From: Eubacterium uniforme
GTDB lineage: Bacteria; Bacillota; Clostridia; Lachnospirales; Lachnospiraceae
Length of the DNA: 64,000 bases
NCBI RefSeq assembly: GCF_900167115.1
Contig: NZ_FUXZ01000012.1
Location: 40,718 to 104,717 of the forward strand
Direction of reading: 5' to 3'
The notes beneath the pieces were generated by a model that saw only the letters and a list, made by a program, of their open reading frames with translations, searched no databases and was not told the DNA's origin. Positions 45,387-54,220 of the stretch are shown here, in pieces. How positions within the stretch are numbered: the stretch's first letter is position 1; every line of letters begins with the position of its first letter. The position numbers were made by a program, and so were the translations under genes.

Positions 45387-45420
45387 AAAAAAAGTCCTTC
45401 GGTTATCCGAAGGGCTTTTT
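45387..45420 (+). terminator. Terminator of the giant-protein operon
   Basis: AAAAGTCCTTCGG and CCGAAGGGCTTTTT around TTAT; a strong GC stem with a T-run. Confidence 0.9.
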
Positions 45421-45476
45421 ATGTGCGATTTTCACAAAAAAATATTAGAATAGATAGTTTTGTTGGTTAATTTTAC

Positions 45477-45505
45477 TTGTTGTTTTAAGATAATTGTAGT
45501 ATACT
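45477..45505 (+). promoter_or_regulatory. Promoter of the cyclic-di-GMP operon
   Basis: TTGTTG (45477-45482), 17 bp, TATACT (45500-45505), about 40 nt before ATG 45553 with AAAGGGGG as ribosome site. Confidence 0.65.
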
Positions 45506-45552
45506 TATTATAAGTTAGTGTACGTTAATATTGAGACAAAAAGGGGGTATTT

Positions 45553-47292
45553 ATGAAGAAGGCTGGAGAAAAGTTATCTTTTACAAGCTTGGCTGTTGCA
45601 CTTGCGAGCGATTATTTAAGTGTATACGTTATTAATACAGTGGATGATAGCTATGTAGAATACAATACAGATGGTACGGATAAAGAGCTTATTCCTGTAA
45701 GTGAGGGGGATAATTTTTACGAGGATACTGTAAAAAATGTTGCTATACAGGTGTGGCCAGAAGATCAGGAGATATTCTTACGAGTATTTAAGAAGGAGAC
45801 AGTATTAGAAGCTTTAAAAGATGGTGGATCTTTTACACATACTTATAGATTGAATATTAATGGAGAGCCTAGATATTTCTTCTTGAAAACTATTAGAGCA
45901 GGTGAGGAATATATTCTCGTTGCTGTACGCGATATTGATGAAGAAAAACGGCGAGAACTTAAGGCTACAGAAGAAGCTGTAACTTATGCTCAGATATCTG
46001 GGGCTCTTGCAAGTCGATATGAGGCTCTATATTTTATCAATGTTGAAACTAATAATTTTATACGATATAGTTCAAGTCAGGATTATTCTAATCTTGGAGT
46101 GACTGTGGAGGGTGAAGATTTCTTTGAAGAAGCTTCTAATGACATAAAGCAGTTTATTCATCCAGACGATGTTGATTATCTTCTTAAGCATATACAAAAG
46201 GATTATTTGATAGAAGAATTAAATGATCTTGGTACTGTAATCCTCGCGTATCGTCAGCTTTGGGACGGTGAATATCAGTACATGAACATGATTGTAATTA
46301 GACCTAAAAATGATGATAAACATATAGTTATGGGTGTTGTAAATAATAATGCTCAGTATATACGTGAAGAGATGTTAAAAAAAGAGAGTCGTACATTCAG
46401 TGATATCTCTATGGCGCTTGCTGAGAATTATGAAGTAATTTTCCGAATCAATACAAAAGACTATACTTATGAAGCTTTTTCATCAGATGACAAATATGAA
46501 ACATTCCAAAAATCATTAGGCTTGGATGGAAGTGACTTTTTTAGAGAAACTAAGAAGATATTTGAAATGGTTGTCCTTAAGGACGATCTTGAAATGATGA
46601 AAACAGCTTTGAAGAAAGAAAACTTTTTATCAAGTATTCAGAAGTTTGGTAAATTGTTTTTTACATATCGTATGGTGATGGGTGGTAAATCGTATTATAC
46701 ATCTTTATTCGCTGTACAATCAAAGGAGGATCCAGATTATATCGTTATGGCTATCGCTAATATTGATGAAGCCAAACGAATGGAACTTGCATATATTAAG
46801 GCTATGGATATAGCTAATCATGACGCATTAACAAGCGTCAAAAATAAGAGAGCTTATGTACAGACTGAGGTGGAAATGGATGAGAAGATTGAAAAGAAAG
46901 AACAGTCACCATTTGCTGTAGTAGTATGTGATCTTAATGGATTGAAGCACGTTAATGATGTACAGGGGCATCAGGCTGGAGATGAATATATCAAAGGCTC
47001 GTGTTCTATTATTTGTAACGTGTTTAGTCATAGTCCGGTGTTTAGAATTGGTGGGGATGAATTTGCTGTTATTCTTAAAGATAGGGACTATGAAAATAGA
47101 TATGAATTAGTGGAGCAGATAGGCGTGGAACAGGAGAGTAAGCGCGTTAACGGTATGAAGCCTATTGCTATTGGGTTGTCAGAATTTATACCTGAGACGG
47201 ATATTCGTGTGCAGGATGTTTTTGAAAGAGCGGATAGTTTAATGTATGAGGATAAGAAAAAATGTAAAAATGAGATAAATAACGTGGGGTGA
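45553..47292 (+). CDS. Diguanylate cyclase with three PAS-like sensor repeats
   Basis: 579 aa, soluble. Three related sensor modules of about 130 residues (about 1-140, 141-275, 276-410) share a layout: S(L/G)A(V/L)ALA, Y--VY-IN, a middle F(F/Y)E, and a final YIxVAV-(D/N)ID strand, suggesting internal triplication of a PAS-like fold. The GGDEF domain follows (NHDALTSVKNKRAY, VVVCDLNGLKHVND, RIGGDEF near 499) and has all key residues, so it should make c-di-GMP from two GTP. No RxxD inhibitory site is obvious before GGDEF. First gene of a three-gene c-di-GMP operon; gap to the next is 21 bp. Confidence 0.9.
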   Translation: MKKAGEKLSFTSLAVALASDYLSVYVINTVDDSYVEYNTDGTDKELIPVSEGDNFYEDTVKNVAIQVWPEDQEIFLRVFKKETVLEALKDGGSFTHTYRLNINGEPRYFFLKTIRAGEEYILVAVRDIDEEKRRELKATEEAVTYAQISGALASRYEALYFINVETNNFIRYSSSQDYSNLGVTVEGEDFFEEASNDIKQFIHPDDVDYLLKHIQKDYLIEELNDLGTVILAYRQLWDGEYQYMNMIVIRPKNDDKHIVMGVVNNNAQYIREEMLKKESRTFSDISMALAENYEVIFRINTKDYTYEAFSSDDKYETFQKSLGLDGSDFFRETKKIFEMVVLKDDLEMMKTALKKENFLSSIQKFGKLFFTYRMVMGGKSYYTSLFAVQSKEDPDYIVMAIANIDEAKRMELAYIKAMDIANHDALTSVKNKRAYVQTEVEMDEKIEKKEQSPFAVVVCDLNGLKHVNDVQGHQAGDEYIKGSCSIICNVFSHSPVFRIGGDEFAVILKDRDYENRYELVEQIGVEQESKRVNGMKPIAIGLSEFIPETDIRVQDVFERADSLMYEDKKKCKNEINNVG

Positions 47293-47313
47293 TTGTAGCA
47301 GGGAGGTGTTCGT

Positions 47314-48999
47314 ATGAACGAGGAAAGTCAGAAAAGGTATTATACATTACTAGAACAATTATTAGAGAATATAAATCGTCCAAAAGATGTTGATTTTGAT
47401 ACTATTAATGATATATTGGTGGAATTATTTAAGGTTTTGCGAGTTTCTAAGGCTATAGCGGAATTTTATCCATCTCAAGATCATGAAAAGGCAAGCAAAG
47501 GACAGATCTTTGTTTGCTTCGAAAGTACCGGCAGTAATAAGGTGGCTTTCACAAAGCGTATTGTTACTAAAGCTATGACTGTAATTAGATGTACAGTTTA
47601 TATGTTAGAAGATGAGGAACCTTTTGATGATGAAGAACTAAAAAAGGTTGAGATAGTATGTAATGTTATGCTTAATTTTATAGCATATGATGGCTTACAG
47701 GGTATAGTAGAAGATTTAACATTCTATGATGAAGATGGTTATCGTAATGTAAGAGCATTTATGCGATTTTTATATGAATTGAAATTAAAGACCAATATAG
47801 GGAATTATTCTGCAATTCATTTCAATTTAAAACATTTTACATTAGTTAATCAGGAGATTGGAAGAAGTGCAGGCGATATGGCTATGCGAAATTATTATGA
47901 ATTGATTGAAAGAATAATTGGCTCTGAAGGCATAGTATGCCGTTTAGGAGGAGATAATTTTGTAGCCATAGTTAATAATGAAAGACTATCTGATATAATT
48001 TCGATTATTGAGGGTGCTCCAGTTGAGTATGATTGTAATGATAGTGCTCGTATTATGGTATCAGCAACTGCAGGAGTTTATCGTATTCCTGAAGATCATA
48101 CATCTGAAGATTCAAGAGATATTTTAGATAAGGCTGTAGTTGCGTCACAGGCTGCTAAAAAAGGTGATAAGGAAAATGTTGTTTATTATGATGATAATAT
48201 GATTCTTGAAAAAGAAAAAACAATGCGCATTCAGCAAATGTTTCCAGAGGCACTAGCTAATAAGGAATATCAGGTTTACTATCAGCCTAAGATTGATATT
48301 GGAACTGGTATAATTATTGGCGCTGAAGCTTTGTGTAGATGGATACGTGATGATGAGGTTATTTCTCCAGCTGATTTTATTCCTATATTAGAGCAGAGTA
48401 GTGATATTTGTAAACTTGATTTTTATATGCTTGATTGCGTATGTAAGGATATTAGGCGTTGGCTTGATGAAAAAAGGGATGTAGTAAGAGTCTCTGTTAA
48501 TTTTTCTAGAAAACATATGATGGATGTGGATTTTCTAGAACATATTATAAGAGTTATTGATGATAATAATGTTCCACATAAATTTATAGAATTGGAACTT
48601 ACAGAAACAACTACAGACGTTGAATTTAGAGATTTGAAGCGTATAGTTAGTGGTTTGCAAAAGGCCGGAATTTACACATCAGTTGATGACTTTGGTATGG
48701 GATACTCATCACTTAATCTTATTAAAGAAATTAACTGGAATGTACTTAAGGTTGATAAGAGCTTCTTACCTGTCGATGAAGATGATGATAAGAGTACAAG
48801 AAGTATTATGTTTAAATATGTTGTGGCTATGGCGAAAGAATTGGGTCTTGAAACTTTAGCTGAAGGTGTTGAAACTAAGAACCAGATAGAAGTTTTGAAA
48901 AATAATAATTGTAATTTGGCACAGGGTTATTATTTCGATAAGCCATTACCAAAGAATGATTTTGAAGACAGACTGGATCAGCATAAATATGAAATGTAG
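47314..48999 (+). CDS. Degenerate GGDEF plus intact EAL phosphodiesterase
   Basis: 561 aa from ATG 47314 behind GGGAGGTG. An N-terminal alpha/beta region of about 145 residues resembles a GAF-like sensor. The GGDEF domain has RLGGDNF (near 212), with the catalytic Glu replaced by Asn, so cyclase activity should be lost. The EAL domain is complete: GAEALCRW (near 336), ELELTETT, VDDFGMGYSSL, KVDKSF, AEGVET. Predicted activity: c-di-GMP to pGpG, perhaps regulated by GTP bound to the dead GGDEF. It sits between a cyclase and an HD-GYP protein, giving one operon that can both make and remove c-di-GMP. Confidence 0.9.
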   Translation: MNEESQKRYYTLLEQLLENINRPKDVDFDTINDILVELFKVLRVSKAIAEFYPSQDHEKASKGQIFVCFESTGSNKVAFTKRIVTKAMTVIRCTVYMLEDEEPFDDEELKKVEIVCNVMLNFIAYDGLQGIVEDLTFYDEDGYRNVRAFMRFLYELKLKTNIGNYSAIHFNLKHFTLVNQEIGRSAGDMAMRNYYELIERIIGSEGIVCRLGGDNFVAIVNNERLSDIISIIEGAPVEYDCNDSARIMVSATAGVYRIPEDHTSEDSRDILDKAVVASQAAKKGDKENVVYYDDNMILEKEKTMRIQQMFPEALANKEYQVYYQPKIDIGTGIIIGAEALCRWIRDDEVISPADFIPILEQSSDICKLDFYMLDCVCKDIRRWLDEKRDVVRVSVNFSRKHMMDVDFLEHIIRVIDDNNVPHKFIELELTETTTDVEFRDLKRIVSGLQKAGIYTSVDDFGMGYSSLNLIKEINWNVLKVDKSFLPVDEDDDKSTRSIMFKYVVAMAKELGLETLAEGVETKNQIEVLKNNNCNLAQGYYFDKPLPKNDFEDRLDQHKYEM

Positions 49000-49037
49000 C
49001 GCATAGTAAAGTAGTGGGGCAGTATAAAGGAGAATGT

Positions 49038-50387
49038 ATGGATAAGAAAAAGAGAGATCTTTTTTTCGAGAATATTGTAACGAATATTTCTGATGGATTG
49101 ATAGCGATTGATCTTGATGGGACTATTTTTTTTGTTAATCCATCAGCGGAAAGAATTTTGGCAATTCCGTCGGTAATCCTTTTAGGAACGAAGGTGTCAT
49201 CACTTATGGTTGATGAAAGTAGCGAGAATGACGAATTCTTCCAGTGTATTTTAGATGCAGTATACGAAAAAAAGCCGGTTGATTCCATGGTTTCATTTTA
49301 TCAAAATGGAAGAGAATTAAGGTTACATCTTGTAGCCTCCGTTTTGATGGAAAAAGAGGAACCGATGGGGATTGTTGTTACTTTCTACGATCTTACCGCT
49401 CTTGTTTCAATGAATGAGAAAAATGCTAGATTGAATAGGGCTTTGTCAGAATCCTTAGATAGATTCATCCAGGTTATGATTGGCGCTATTGAAGCAAGAA
49501 CTCCTTATAATGCGAATCATACTAGAAGTATGGTTATGTATGCAAAAAAATATTTAGATTGGTTAGAAGCTAATGGTGATAGAAGAGTTAGAAGTATAAG
49601 AAAGCCATTTATAGCAAGTGTATGGCTTCATGATATTGGAAAGTTAGTTATTCCAAAAAGTATTATGGATAAGGCTAGAAGACTTGGTAGTCATGAAAAG
49701 GATGTTATGCATCGTATAGAACTTGCAATTATGTGTGAACGTTTAAGAATGGCTAATGACCCTTCTACAAAGAGAAGCGCAAATAGAAGGATTAAGCAAC
49801 TTGAAGATGCTGGGGAAATAATTATGGCTGCTAATATTGTAGGCTATCTTAATGATGAAATGAGTGCTAAAATTGAAAAAATTAGTAAAATGAATGTTCT
49901 TACTCCAACGGGTGAGAAGGTGAAACTTTTAGATAAATATGAAAAAGATTCACTTTTGATTCGTAGAGGAACTCTTACTGATGAAGAACGTATGGTTATT
50001 CAGTCCCATGTTATTCATACTAAGGAGATGCTTGACCAGATGGACTTTTCTGAGGTTTATGGCGAGGTAAGTACATGGGCAAGTAATCATCATGAATTTT
50101 TGGATGGTTCAGGTTATCCTCAGGGCCTTAAGGGTGATCAGATATCATGGGAGTGTAGACTTCTTACAATCATTGATATCTATGATTCGATTACTGCTGA
50201 TGATAGACCTTATAAGCCAGCTATGCCACCAGAAAGAGCTTTTGACGTGCTTAGAAGCATGTGTAGAGAGGGTAAGCTTGACTTAGAGGTTACTGAAAGT
50301 TTTTATGAAAGCATGGCATGGGACCGCGAACAGAATGAGTATTTTGATGATGTGGTTTTCCAGGAAGTGAAAGATGATGAAGATTAA
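49038..50387 (+). CDS. PAS and HD-GYP c-di-GMP phosphodiesterase
   Basis: 449 aa; ATG 49038 with AAAGGAG. A PAS domain (about 8-120: NISDGLIAIDLDGTIFFVNPSAERIL) is followed by a linker helix, then the HD domain WLHDIGKLVIP (near 197). HHEFLDGSGYPQGL (near 350) carries the HHE and GxGYP parts of HD-GYP proteins. A 70-residue insert (about 225-295) between the HD and HHE parts is longer than usual and contains charged helices. HD-GYP enzymes hydrolyse c-di-GMP to GMP. Last gene of the operon, followed by a hairpin. Confidence 0.9.
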   Translation: MDKKKRDLFFENIVTNISDGLIAIDLDGTIFFVNPSAERILAIPSVILLGTKVSSLMVDESSENDEFFQCILDAVYEKKPVDSMVSFYQNGRELRLHLVASVLMEKEEPMGIVVTFYDLTALVSMNEKNARLNRALSESLDRFIQVMIGAIEARTPYNANHTRSMVMYAKKYLDWLEANGDRRVRSIRKPFIASVWLHDIGKLVIPKSIMDKARRLGSHEKDVMHRIELAIMCERLRMANDPSTKRSANRRIKQLEDAGEIIMAANIVGYLNDEMSAKIEKISKMNVLTPTGEKVKLLDKYEKDSLLIRRGTLTDEERMVIQSHVIHTKEMLDQMDFSEVYGEVSTWASNHHEFLDGSGYPQGLKGDQISWECRLLTIIDIYDSITADDRPYKPAMPPERAFDVLRSMCREGKLDLEVTESFYESMAWDREQNEYFDDVVFQEVKDDED

Positions 50388-50433
50388 AAAAGTGTAGTAA
50401 TATAAAATTAAATATATGAAGAAATGTATACTA

Positions 50434-50481
50434 AAAAGGAAAATAATCTTGAGCGAAACTCATAATTGTTTTCTTTTTTTG
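50434..50481 (+). terminator. Terminator of the cyclic-di-GMP operon
   Basis: AAAAAGGAAAATAATCTTGAG and CTCATAATTGTTTTCTTTTT around CGAAA form a long AT-rich, imperfect stem with a T-run. Confidence 0.65.
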
Positions 50482-50495
50482 TTGTATATTGTCAC

Positions 50496-50524
50496 TTGAC
50501 ATATATATGTTGAAAATATATAAT
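50496..50524 (+). promoter_or_regulatory. Fully consensus sigma-A promoter
   Basis: TTGACA (50496-50501), 17 bp, TATAAT (50519-50524): no mismatch to consensus and ideal spacing. It drives only a 63-aa membrane protein gene. Confidence 0.85.
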
Positions 50525-50574
50525 ACATTACTGTTAATCTCGCGAGAAAAAAGGCTAAATAAAGGATACAAAAA

Positions 50575-50766
50575 ATGAGAAAAGAATTAGTTTATTTAAC
50601 TAGAGTAGTGATTTTTTTAGTGATTGCTTCGTTAATTGGTATAATTCTAAAACAGACAGGAGTTATTCCAGGTGGAAATTATAATTTTATTATGGTTTCA
50701 ATGCTTGTAGTTGCTTATATATTATTGATGATAGTATTGTTTTTACGAAGAAAATTAATAAAATAA
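50575..50766 (+). CDS. Small two-helix membrane protein
   Basis: 63 aa with AAAGGA upstream. Two hydrophobic helices (about 7-25 and 38-56) are joined by a GGNYN turn, with a basic end RRKLIK. No family is recognised. The gene is monocistronic, with a fully consensus promoter and a downstream hairpin, so it is probably a real and abundant small membrane protein. Confidence 0.7.
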   Translation: MRKELVYLTRVVIFLVIASLIGIILKQTGVIPGGNYNFIMVSMLVVAYILLMIVLFLRRKLIK

Positions 50767-50792
50767 AAAATATATTTATATATTTATAGATG

Positions 50793-50818
50793 AGGGCTTG
50801 TCGTTATGGACAAGCCCT
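50793..50818 (+). terminator. Hairpin after the small membrane protein
   Basis: AGGGCTTGTC and GACAAGCCCT make a perfect 10-bp stem, but the following T-tract is poor, so readthrough is possible. Confidence 0.6.
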
Positions 50819-50846
50819 TAAATTATAAATGAATAGAGAAAGTATA

Positions 50847-50875
50847 TTGCAACATAGCAAATACAATGGTAAAAT
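50847..50875 (+). promoter_or_regulatory. Promoter of trmL
   Basis: TTGCAA (50847-50852), 17 bp, TAAAAT (50870-50875). Confidence 0.6.
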
Positions 50876-50906
50876 ATAGCTGAAATTAAGAAAGTAGGGA
50901 AATATT

Positions 50907-51401
50907 ATGTTTAATATTGTTTTACTTGAACCTGAGATTCCTCAGAATACTGGTAATATTGGAAGAACCTGTGTAGCTACAGGTAGTAGGTTACATTTGA
51001 TTGAACCTATGGGATTTAGAATTACCGAAAAAGGATTAAAGCGTGCAGGTATGGATTACTGGCAGCATTTAGATGTTACCATATATGATAATTTAGAAGA
51101 CTTTTTGGAGAAAAATAATAATCCAAAAATCTACTATGCCACAACTAAGGGACCACAGAAATATACTGATGTTTCTTTTGAAGATGGCGATTATATTATG
51201 TTTGGTAAGGAAAGTGCTGGAATTCCAGAAGACATACTTCATGATAATAAAGAAACAGCCATAAGGATTCCTATGAATCCAGAGATAAGATCTTTAAATC
51301 TTTCTAACTCAGTAGCAATTGTTTTGTATGAGGCTTTAAGACAGACTGAATTTGCTGGGATGCAGTTAGAAGGACACTTAAGAAATTTTGACTGGGATTA
51401 G
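50907..51401 (+). CDS. trmL: tRNA (cytidine(34)-2'-O)-methyltransferase TrmL
   Basis: 164 aa, the full usual length for this minimal SPOUT enzyme. Motif 1 is LEPEIPQNTGNIGRTC (about 7-22), motif 2 MFGKESAGIP and motif 3 IPMNPEIRSLNLSNSVAIVLYEALRQ, which together form the knotted AdoMet site. Family role: 2'-O-methylation of the wobble base of tRNA-Leu. Single housekeeping gene with its own promoter and no functional link to its neighbours. Confidence 0.95.
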   Translation: MFNIVLLEPEIPQNTGNIGRTCVATGSRLHLIEPMGFRITEKGLKRAGMDYWQHLDVTIYDNLEDFLEKNNNPKIYYATTKGPQKYTDVSFEDGDYIMFGKESAGIPEDILHDNKETAIRIPMNPEIRSLNLSNSVAIVLYEALRQTEFAGMQLEGHLRNFDWD

Positions 51402-51522
51402 GAATTGTGATTTGCATTAGAGTTTGTAATTGCAATGGGTATTGATACTTAGTTGCAATATGATACTAAGGTGACAAATCTTTATGGTAAGTACAGTTGC
51501 ATATGTAGATAGGAGAATCAAC

Positions 51523-53082
51523 ATGAGAAAAAATTTAAAGAAATCATTAGTTATCATGATGATGACGGCAATGACAGCTACACTTTGCGTATCATGCGGA
51601 GGTGGTAAGTCAAAGAAGAAATCTGAAACTACAAAGACTGAAAGCAGTGCTCCAAAGGAAGGAGATATTGCTGAAGGTGGAAAGGTTACAGTTGGTGTAA
51701 CTCAGGATTTTGATAGTCTTGACCCACACAATTGTGTGTATGCAGGAACTAGAGAAGTATTATTTAACATTTTTGAAGGTTTAGTAAAACCTACATCAGA
51801 AGGTGAATTAGTACCAGCAGTTGCAAGTGAATATAACATTTCAGATGATGGAACAGTTTATAGCTTTAAGTTAAGAGACGGAATTAAGTTCCATGACGGT
51901 AATGCAGTTACTGTTGATGATGTTAAGTATTCAATTGACAGATATGCAGAGGTTAAGAAAGAAGACACTGTTTGGGCTAATTTTAAGGAAGTAACTACAG
52001 AAGGCGATAAGGACATTAAGGTTACATTAAACGCTGGTGATACAGAGTTTTTAAGTGAACTTACTCTTGCAATCATTGAAAAGAGTAATGAAGCTAATGT
52101 TACAACTAAGCCAGTTGGTACAGGTCCTTTCATGTTTAAAGAATATAAACCAGGCGAGAAGTTAGTAGTTGAAAAGAATAAGGAATATTGGAATAGTCCA
52201 TATCCATATCTTGATGAGGTTACATTTAAGGTTGAGGCAGATACAGATGCCGCTATGATGCAGCTTCAGAGTGGTACAATTGATGTTTATCAGTACCTTA
52301 CAACTGACCAGGCTAAGACAATTGAGAACGACTTTAATATCTTACATGGTAGCGTAAATTATGTTCAGGCATTATTCCTTAATAATGATTATGAACCATT
52401 TAAGAACGAAGATGTAAGAAAAGCATTATGTTATGCAGTTGATAGACAGCAGATTAATGAATTCTTATTTGATGGATATAGTCATGTTATTGGTACAAAC
52501 ATGATTCCTGCATTTAAGAAGTACTATAATGAAGATACAGAAAAGACATACAGCGTAGATGTTGAAAAGGCTAAGGAATTACTTAAGAAGGCGGGTTATG
52601 AAAAGGGATTTGATTTAACAATTACAGTTCCTAATAACTATGAACCACATCAGGGCGCTGCAGAAATCATTGTTGAGAACTTAAAAGAAATCGGTATTAA
52701 CGCAAAGATTAACATGGTTGAATTTTCAACTTGGGTTGATGAAGCATATACTAATAAGAAGTATCAGGCAACAGTAGTTGCTGTTGATGGTACACTTACA
52801 CCAAGTAGTTGGTTTAAGAAGAACGTATCAGACGCTAAGAATAACTTTACAAACTACAAGAATGACGAATATGATGAGTTATTCAAGAAAGCAACAGCTT
52901 CAACAGACGACAAGGAAAAAGTTGAATCATACAAGAAGATGCAGCAGATTTTAGCTGATACAGCGGCTTCAGTATACTTAGAAGATCCAGCAAATATCGT
53001 TGCTATTAACAAAAAATTAGATGGATATGTATTTTATCCAGTTGCAGCGCAGGATATGTCTGTTGTATACTTTAAGAAATAA
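51523..53082 (+). CDS. Peptide/nickel-type ABC transporter substrate-binding lipoprotein
   Basis: 519 aa from ATG 51523 with AGGAG upstream. A signal peptide ending in a Cys (LCVSC, about residue 24), then a Lys/Ser/Thr-rich linker. The mature protein is a family-5 solute-binding protein: GVTQDFDSLDPHNCVYAGTREVLFNIFEGLV, YSFKLRDGIKFHDG, PVGTGPFMFKEYKPGEKLVVEKN, DVRKALCYAVDRQQI. These bind oligopeptides, dipeptides or similar ligands outside the membrane. Two permease genes follow, after a hairpin. Upstream, TGATACTTAG and TGATACTAAG (about 51438-51467) form a direct repeat that might be an operator. Confidence 0.92.
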   Translation: MRKNLKKSLVIMMMTAMTATLCVSCGGGKSKKKSETTKTESSAPKEGDIAEGGKVTVGVTQDFDSLDPHNCVYAGTREVLFNIFEGLVKPTSEGELVPAVASEYNISDDGTVYSFKLRDGIKFHDGNAVTVDDVKYSIDRYAEVKKEDTVWANFKEVTTEGDKDIKVTLNAGDTEFLSELTLAIIEKSNEANVTTKPVGTGPFMFKEYKPGEKLVVEKNKEYWNSPYPYLDEVTFKVEADTDAAMMQLQSGTIDVYQYLTTDQAKTIENDFNILHGSVNYVQALFLNNDYEPFKNEDVRKALCYAVDRQQINEFLFDGYSHVIGTNMIPAFKKYYNEDTEKTYSVDVEKAKELLKKAGYEKGFDLTITVPNNYEPHQGAAEIIVENLKEIGINAKINMVEFSTWVDEAYTNKKYQATVVAVDGTLTPSSWFKKNVSDAKNNFTNYKNDEYDELFKKATASTDDKEKVESYKKMQQILADTAASVYLEDPANIVAINKKLDGYVFYPVAAQDMSVVYFKK

Positions 53083-53128
53083 GTAGCATAACGGATATAT
53101 GTTGTTAGCATAATAATTTGAATATATA

Positions 53129-53163
53129 TGGGTTTGCTGTTATTGTCAGCAAGCCCATTTTTG
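53129..53163 (+). terminator. Attenuator-like hairpin between binding protein and permease genes
   Basis: TGGGTTTGCTG and CAGCAAGCCCA around TTATTGT, then a T-run. Its place inside a transporter operon fits partial termination that keeps the binding protein in excess. Confidence 0.75.
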
Positions 53164-53186
53164 AAATTGATAATAAAGGAGGAAGC

Positions 53187-54140
53187 ATGTTAAAATATAT
53201 TATTAAAAAAATAGGTGTTTTAATATTTACAATATTTTTAATATCTGTATTTACATTTTTTGCTTTTTCCGTAATACCTGGAGATGCTGCTTTAACAAAG
53301 CTTGGTAATGATGCAACTCCTGAAAGAGTGGCGGAACTTAGAAGTGAGCTCGGGCTTGATCAAAATGTATTTGTAAGATATGTGAATTGGGCGAGCAAGG
53401 CAGTAAAAGGTGATTTTGGTCATTCACTTCAGTTTGAAGGATATTCAGTAAGTTCGTTATTGCTTAATAGGGCATCATATACAATTACAATAGGTTTTTT
53501 GTCAATTGTATTATTATTGATAGTTGCATTTCCGATTGGAATATTTGCTGCGAAATATAGAGATACTCCGATAGATAGTGGCTTATTGCTACTAACTCAT
53601 ACATTTATGGCTATACCAAGTTTCTTTATGGGTATTTTATTAACGTATGTATTTGGTATAGTGCTTAAATTATTTACACCAGGCAAATATGTTTCACCAG
53701 CAGAAGACTTTCTTGGTGCAGTTGCTTATCTTATATTCCCAGCGATGGCTGTTGCACTTCCAAAAGTTGCAATGACTGTTAAATACATTAGAAATGCAGT
53801 GTCTGATGAGATGGATAATGATTATGTTAGAACAGCAAGGAGTAAAGGGTGTGATGAGAAAGACATATTGATTCATCACGTTTTAAAGAATGCCATGATA
53901 ACAGTTCTTACTTTTATTGGACTTGTAATAGCAGAAGTGCTTGCTGGTTCTGTAATTGTTGAACAGGTATTTGGTGTACCTGGCATGGGTAAGTTTTTAG
54001 TAAATGCTATTTCAAAACGAGACTTTCCAGTTGTTCAGGCAGCAGTTATTTATATAGCGCTTGTGGTTGTTGTATGTAATACATTAGTTGATATATTATA
54101 CGCAGTAATTGATCCTAGAATTAAACTTAGTGATATTTAA
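53187..54140 (+). CDS. ABC transporter permease, DppB/OppB type
   Basis: 317 aa from ATG 53187 with AAAGGAGG upstream. Six membrane helices; N-terminal LKYIIKKIGVLIFTIFLISVFTFFAFSVIPGDAA is typical of the B-type permease, and the EAA loop reads YVRTARSKGCDEKDILIHHVLKNAM. It forms the channel with the DppC-like protein encoded 80 bp downstream. The substrate is as uncertain as that of the binding protein. Confidence 0.92.
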   Translation: MLKYIIKKIGVLIFTIFLISVFTFFAFSVIPGDAALTKLGNDATPERVAELRSELGLDQNVFVRYVNWASKAVKGDFGHSLQFEGYSVSSLLLNRASYTITIGFLSIVLLLIVAFPIGIFAAKYRDTPIDSGLLLLTHTFMAIPSFFMGILLTYVFGIVLKLFTPGKYVSPAEDFLGAVAYLIFPAMAVALPKVAMTVKYIRNAVSDEMDNDYVRTARSKGCDEKDILIHHVLKNAMITVLTFIGLVIAEVLAGSVIVEQVFGVPGMGKFLVNAISKRDFPVVQAAVIYIALVVVVCNTLVDILYAVIDPRIKLSDI

Positions 54141-54220
54141 AAGTTATATTTAATTGGGATATGCTTGTATTATATATGTGAAATAATTATATTTTTATTT
54201 TAGGATTAGGATAAAGATAC

